In this document: piece after piece, positions 6,799 to 7,427 of the stretch
Layout of the letters: every line of letters starts with the position of its first letter
Numbering within the stretch: the stretch's first letter is position 1
Assembly: GCA_937898535.1 (NCBI GenBank)
Contig: CALDKP010000257.1
Coordinates: 1 to 7,427 of the forward strand
Reading direction: 5' to 3'
From: an uncultured Sphingomonadales bacterium
GTDB lineage: Bacteria > Pseudomonadota > Alphaproteobacteria > Sphingomonadales > Sphingomonadaceae
Length of the DNA stretch: 7,427 nucleotides
Notes under the pieces: generated by a model
The model's database searches: none
What the model saw: the letters and a program-made list of their open reading frames with translations, nothing else
Told to the model about the DNA's origin: nothing
Made by a program: the position numbers and the translations under genes

Positions 6799-7376
6799 AA
6801 CAGCGCCTTTGCCGCAACCGCTGTCCAAACGCCGAGCGCTGGAATGGCAAAATAACCAAGCGGTGAGTTCGCAGCAGCAAGAATACCGCCGGTCCAGACA
6901 AGCACCTTGTCATCGCTTTCCGCGATAACATCTGCAGCATCATCAAAATACATCACTTTGACAACCTTCAGATAATAGAATGCACCAATAACCGACGCCG
7001 AGATGCCGATGACTGCCAATGGCAGCAGGCCGGCGGCGACAGCGGCATTGAATACCACCAGCTTACCCCAGAAACCGAACAATGGCGGAATGCCCGCGAG
7101 GCTAAACATGAAGATCGCAAAAGCCGCGGCAAGTGCTGGGCGGGTTTTGGACAGGCCAGCGATATCGGAAAATTCTTCCCGATAGTTGCCGTCTTTGTCC
7201 TTCAGTTGCATCAAGCACACAAAGCCGCCCAAGGTCATGGCGACATAGATCGTCAGATATACAAGCATGGCGGCAATGCCCTGCTCTGTTCCGGTGGCAA
7301 GACCAATGAGGATGAAACCCACATTGTTGATCGAGCTATACGCCATCAGGCGCTTCAAGTTTTGCTGACCAATTGC
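6795..7376 (-). CDS. nuoN: NADH-quinone oxidoreductase subunit N, C-terminal part (5'-partial)
   Basis: The last 193 residues of the proton-pumping complex I subunit N, an integral membrane antiporter-like protein; a complete NuoN is about 480 residues, so roughly 60% is off the contig. The visible start AIGQQNLKRLMAYSSI is the well-conserved segment around the middle of the fold. GIPPLFGFWGK, with a membrane Lys that is known to be essential in the proton path of this family, follows after the SDIAGL loop. About five membrane helices can be seen, the last near the C-terminus (residues FAIPALGVWTAVAAK). The reading frame runs unbroken into adapter at 7377, so a TTG at 7356-7358 that could be taken as a start is really an internal Leu. 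The stop TGA (6797-6795) overlaps the proposed birA start. NuoN is normally the last subunit of the nuo operon, so the promoter is probably far upstream and outside the window. Confidence 0.95.
   Translation of the reverse strand, partial: AIGQQNLKRLMAYSSINNVGFILIGLATGTEQGIAAMLVYLTIYVAMTLGGFVCLMQLKDKDGNYREEFSDIAGLSKTRPALAAAFAIFMFSLAGIPPLFGFWGKLVVFNAAVAAGLLPLAVIGISASVIGAFYYLKVVKVMYFDDAADVIAESDDKVLVWTGGILAAANSPLGYFAIPALGVWTAVAAKALF
6806..6810 (-). promoter_or_regulatory. Ribosome binding site supporting the birA CTG start
   Basis: AAAGG on the minus strand, in the end of nuoN, is 7 nt upstream of CTG at 6798-6796. This spacing is normal and favours that start over TTG at 6828, which has no comparable purine tract at suitable distance that I could find. 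Confidence 0.45.
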
Positions 7377-7427
7377 AGATCGGAAGAGCGTCGTGTAGGG
7401 AAAGAGTGTCTTCGCCTGTGTAGATCT
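7377..7427. other. Illumina TruSeq read-1 adapter with i5 index (non-biological)
   Basis: From 7377 the sequence is the reverse complement of the TruSeq read-1 adapter: AGATCGGAAGAGC (7377-7389), then the rest of it to 7409. CTTCGCCT (7410-7417) sits exactly where the i5 index lies, and GTGTAGATCT (7418-7427) begins the P5 end. The reverse complement of the index is AGGCGAAG, the TruSeq HT index known as D505. Genomic sequence ends at 7376. Confidence 0.98.

Noticed and set aside
6317..6928. Long plus-strand open frame of 203 codons opposite birA and nuoN
   Set aside because: It spans the junction of two well-identified genes on the other strand, has a low-complexity Arg/Ser/Pro-rich product and no ribosome binding site.
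27..7376. Defence system, prophage, CRISPR or biosynthetic cluster
   Set aside because: All genes in the right half are standard housekeeping genes and the left half has no nuclease, toxin, integrase or repeat signature.
14..7389. 13-bp inverted repeat at the two ends of the window (14-26 and 7377-7389), as in a transposon
   Set aside because: Both copies are the shared part of the Illumina adapters; no transposase lies between.

Overview
The window looks like an assembled bacterial contig, about 7.35 kb of genomic DNA (27-7376), with untrimmed Illumina TruSeq adapter sequence at both ends (1-26 and 7377-7427). Protein content points to Alphaproteobacteria and most probably to Sphingomonadales. 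The support is the order nuoN - birA - coaX - RNase J - DUF1467, the DUF1467 family itself, and the style of the coiled-coil and Hpt-like proteins. This taxonomic call is recalled from family knowledge and was not searched. There are no RNA genes, insertion sequences, CRISPR arrays or phage genes. Coding density is very high and no stretch above 300 bases lacks a gene.

Right part (minus strand, read from 7376 down to 3375): the tail of a respiratory complex I operon (nuoN, 5'-partial) runs into biotin protein ligase (birA), type III pantothenate kinase (coaX), ribonuclease J and a small two-helix membrane protein (DUF1467). Junctions are tight: CTGA overlap, 12-bp gap, TAATG overlap, ATGA overlap. 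The five genes are therefore almost certainly co-transcribed and largely translationally coupled. The cluster joins energy conservation, cofactor metabolism (biotin attachment, CoA synthesis) and RNA turnover; this is a housekeeping arrangement, not an accessory island.

Left part: a 762-residue membrane-anchored coiled-coil protein on the plus strand (1083-3371) is divergent from a 103-residue Hpt-like protein on the minus strand (701-1012). A minus-strand gene with a possible nucleotidyltransferase-like fold follows (27-642, 3'-partial). The coiled-coil protein has two N-terminal membrane helices, a very long coiled coil and a compact C-terminal domain, an architecture like that of the Caulobacter polarity factor TipN. 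The Hpt-like protein keeps the family helix motif but has Trp where the phospho-accepting His should be. The two share a 70-bp intergenic region with a small dyad, so a joint role in cell polarity or signalling is the most interesting hypothesis here, though it is inference.

The main caution is technical. The apparent last seven residues and stop codon of the leftmost gene are encoded by adapter, and the short inverted repeat at the two contig ends is adapter, not a mobile element.
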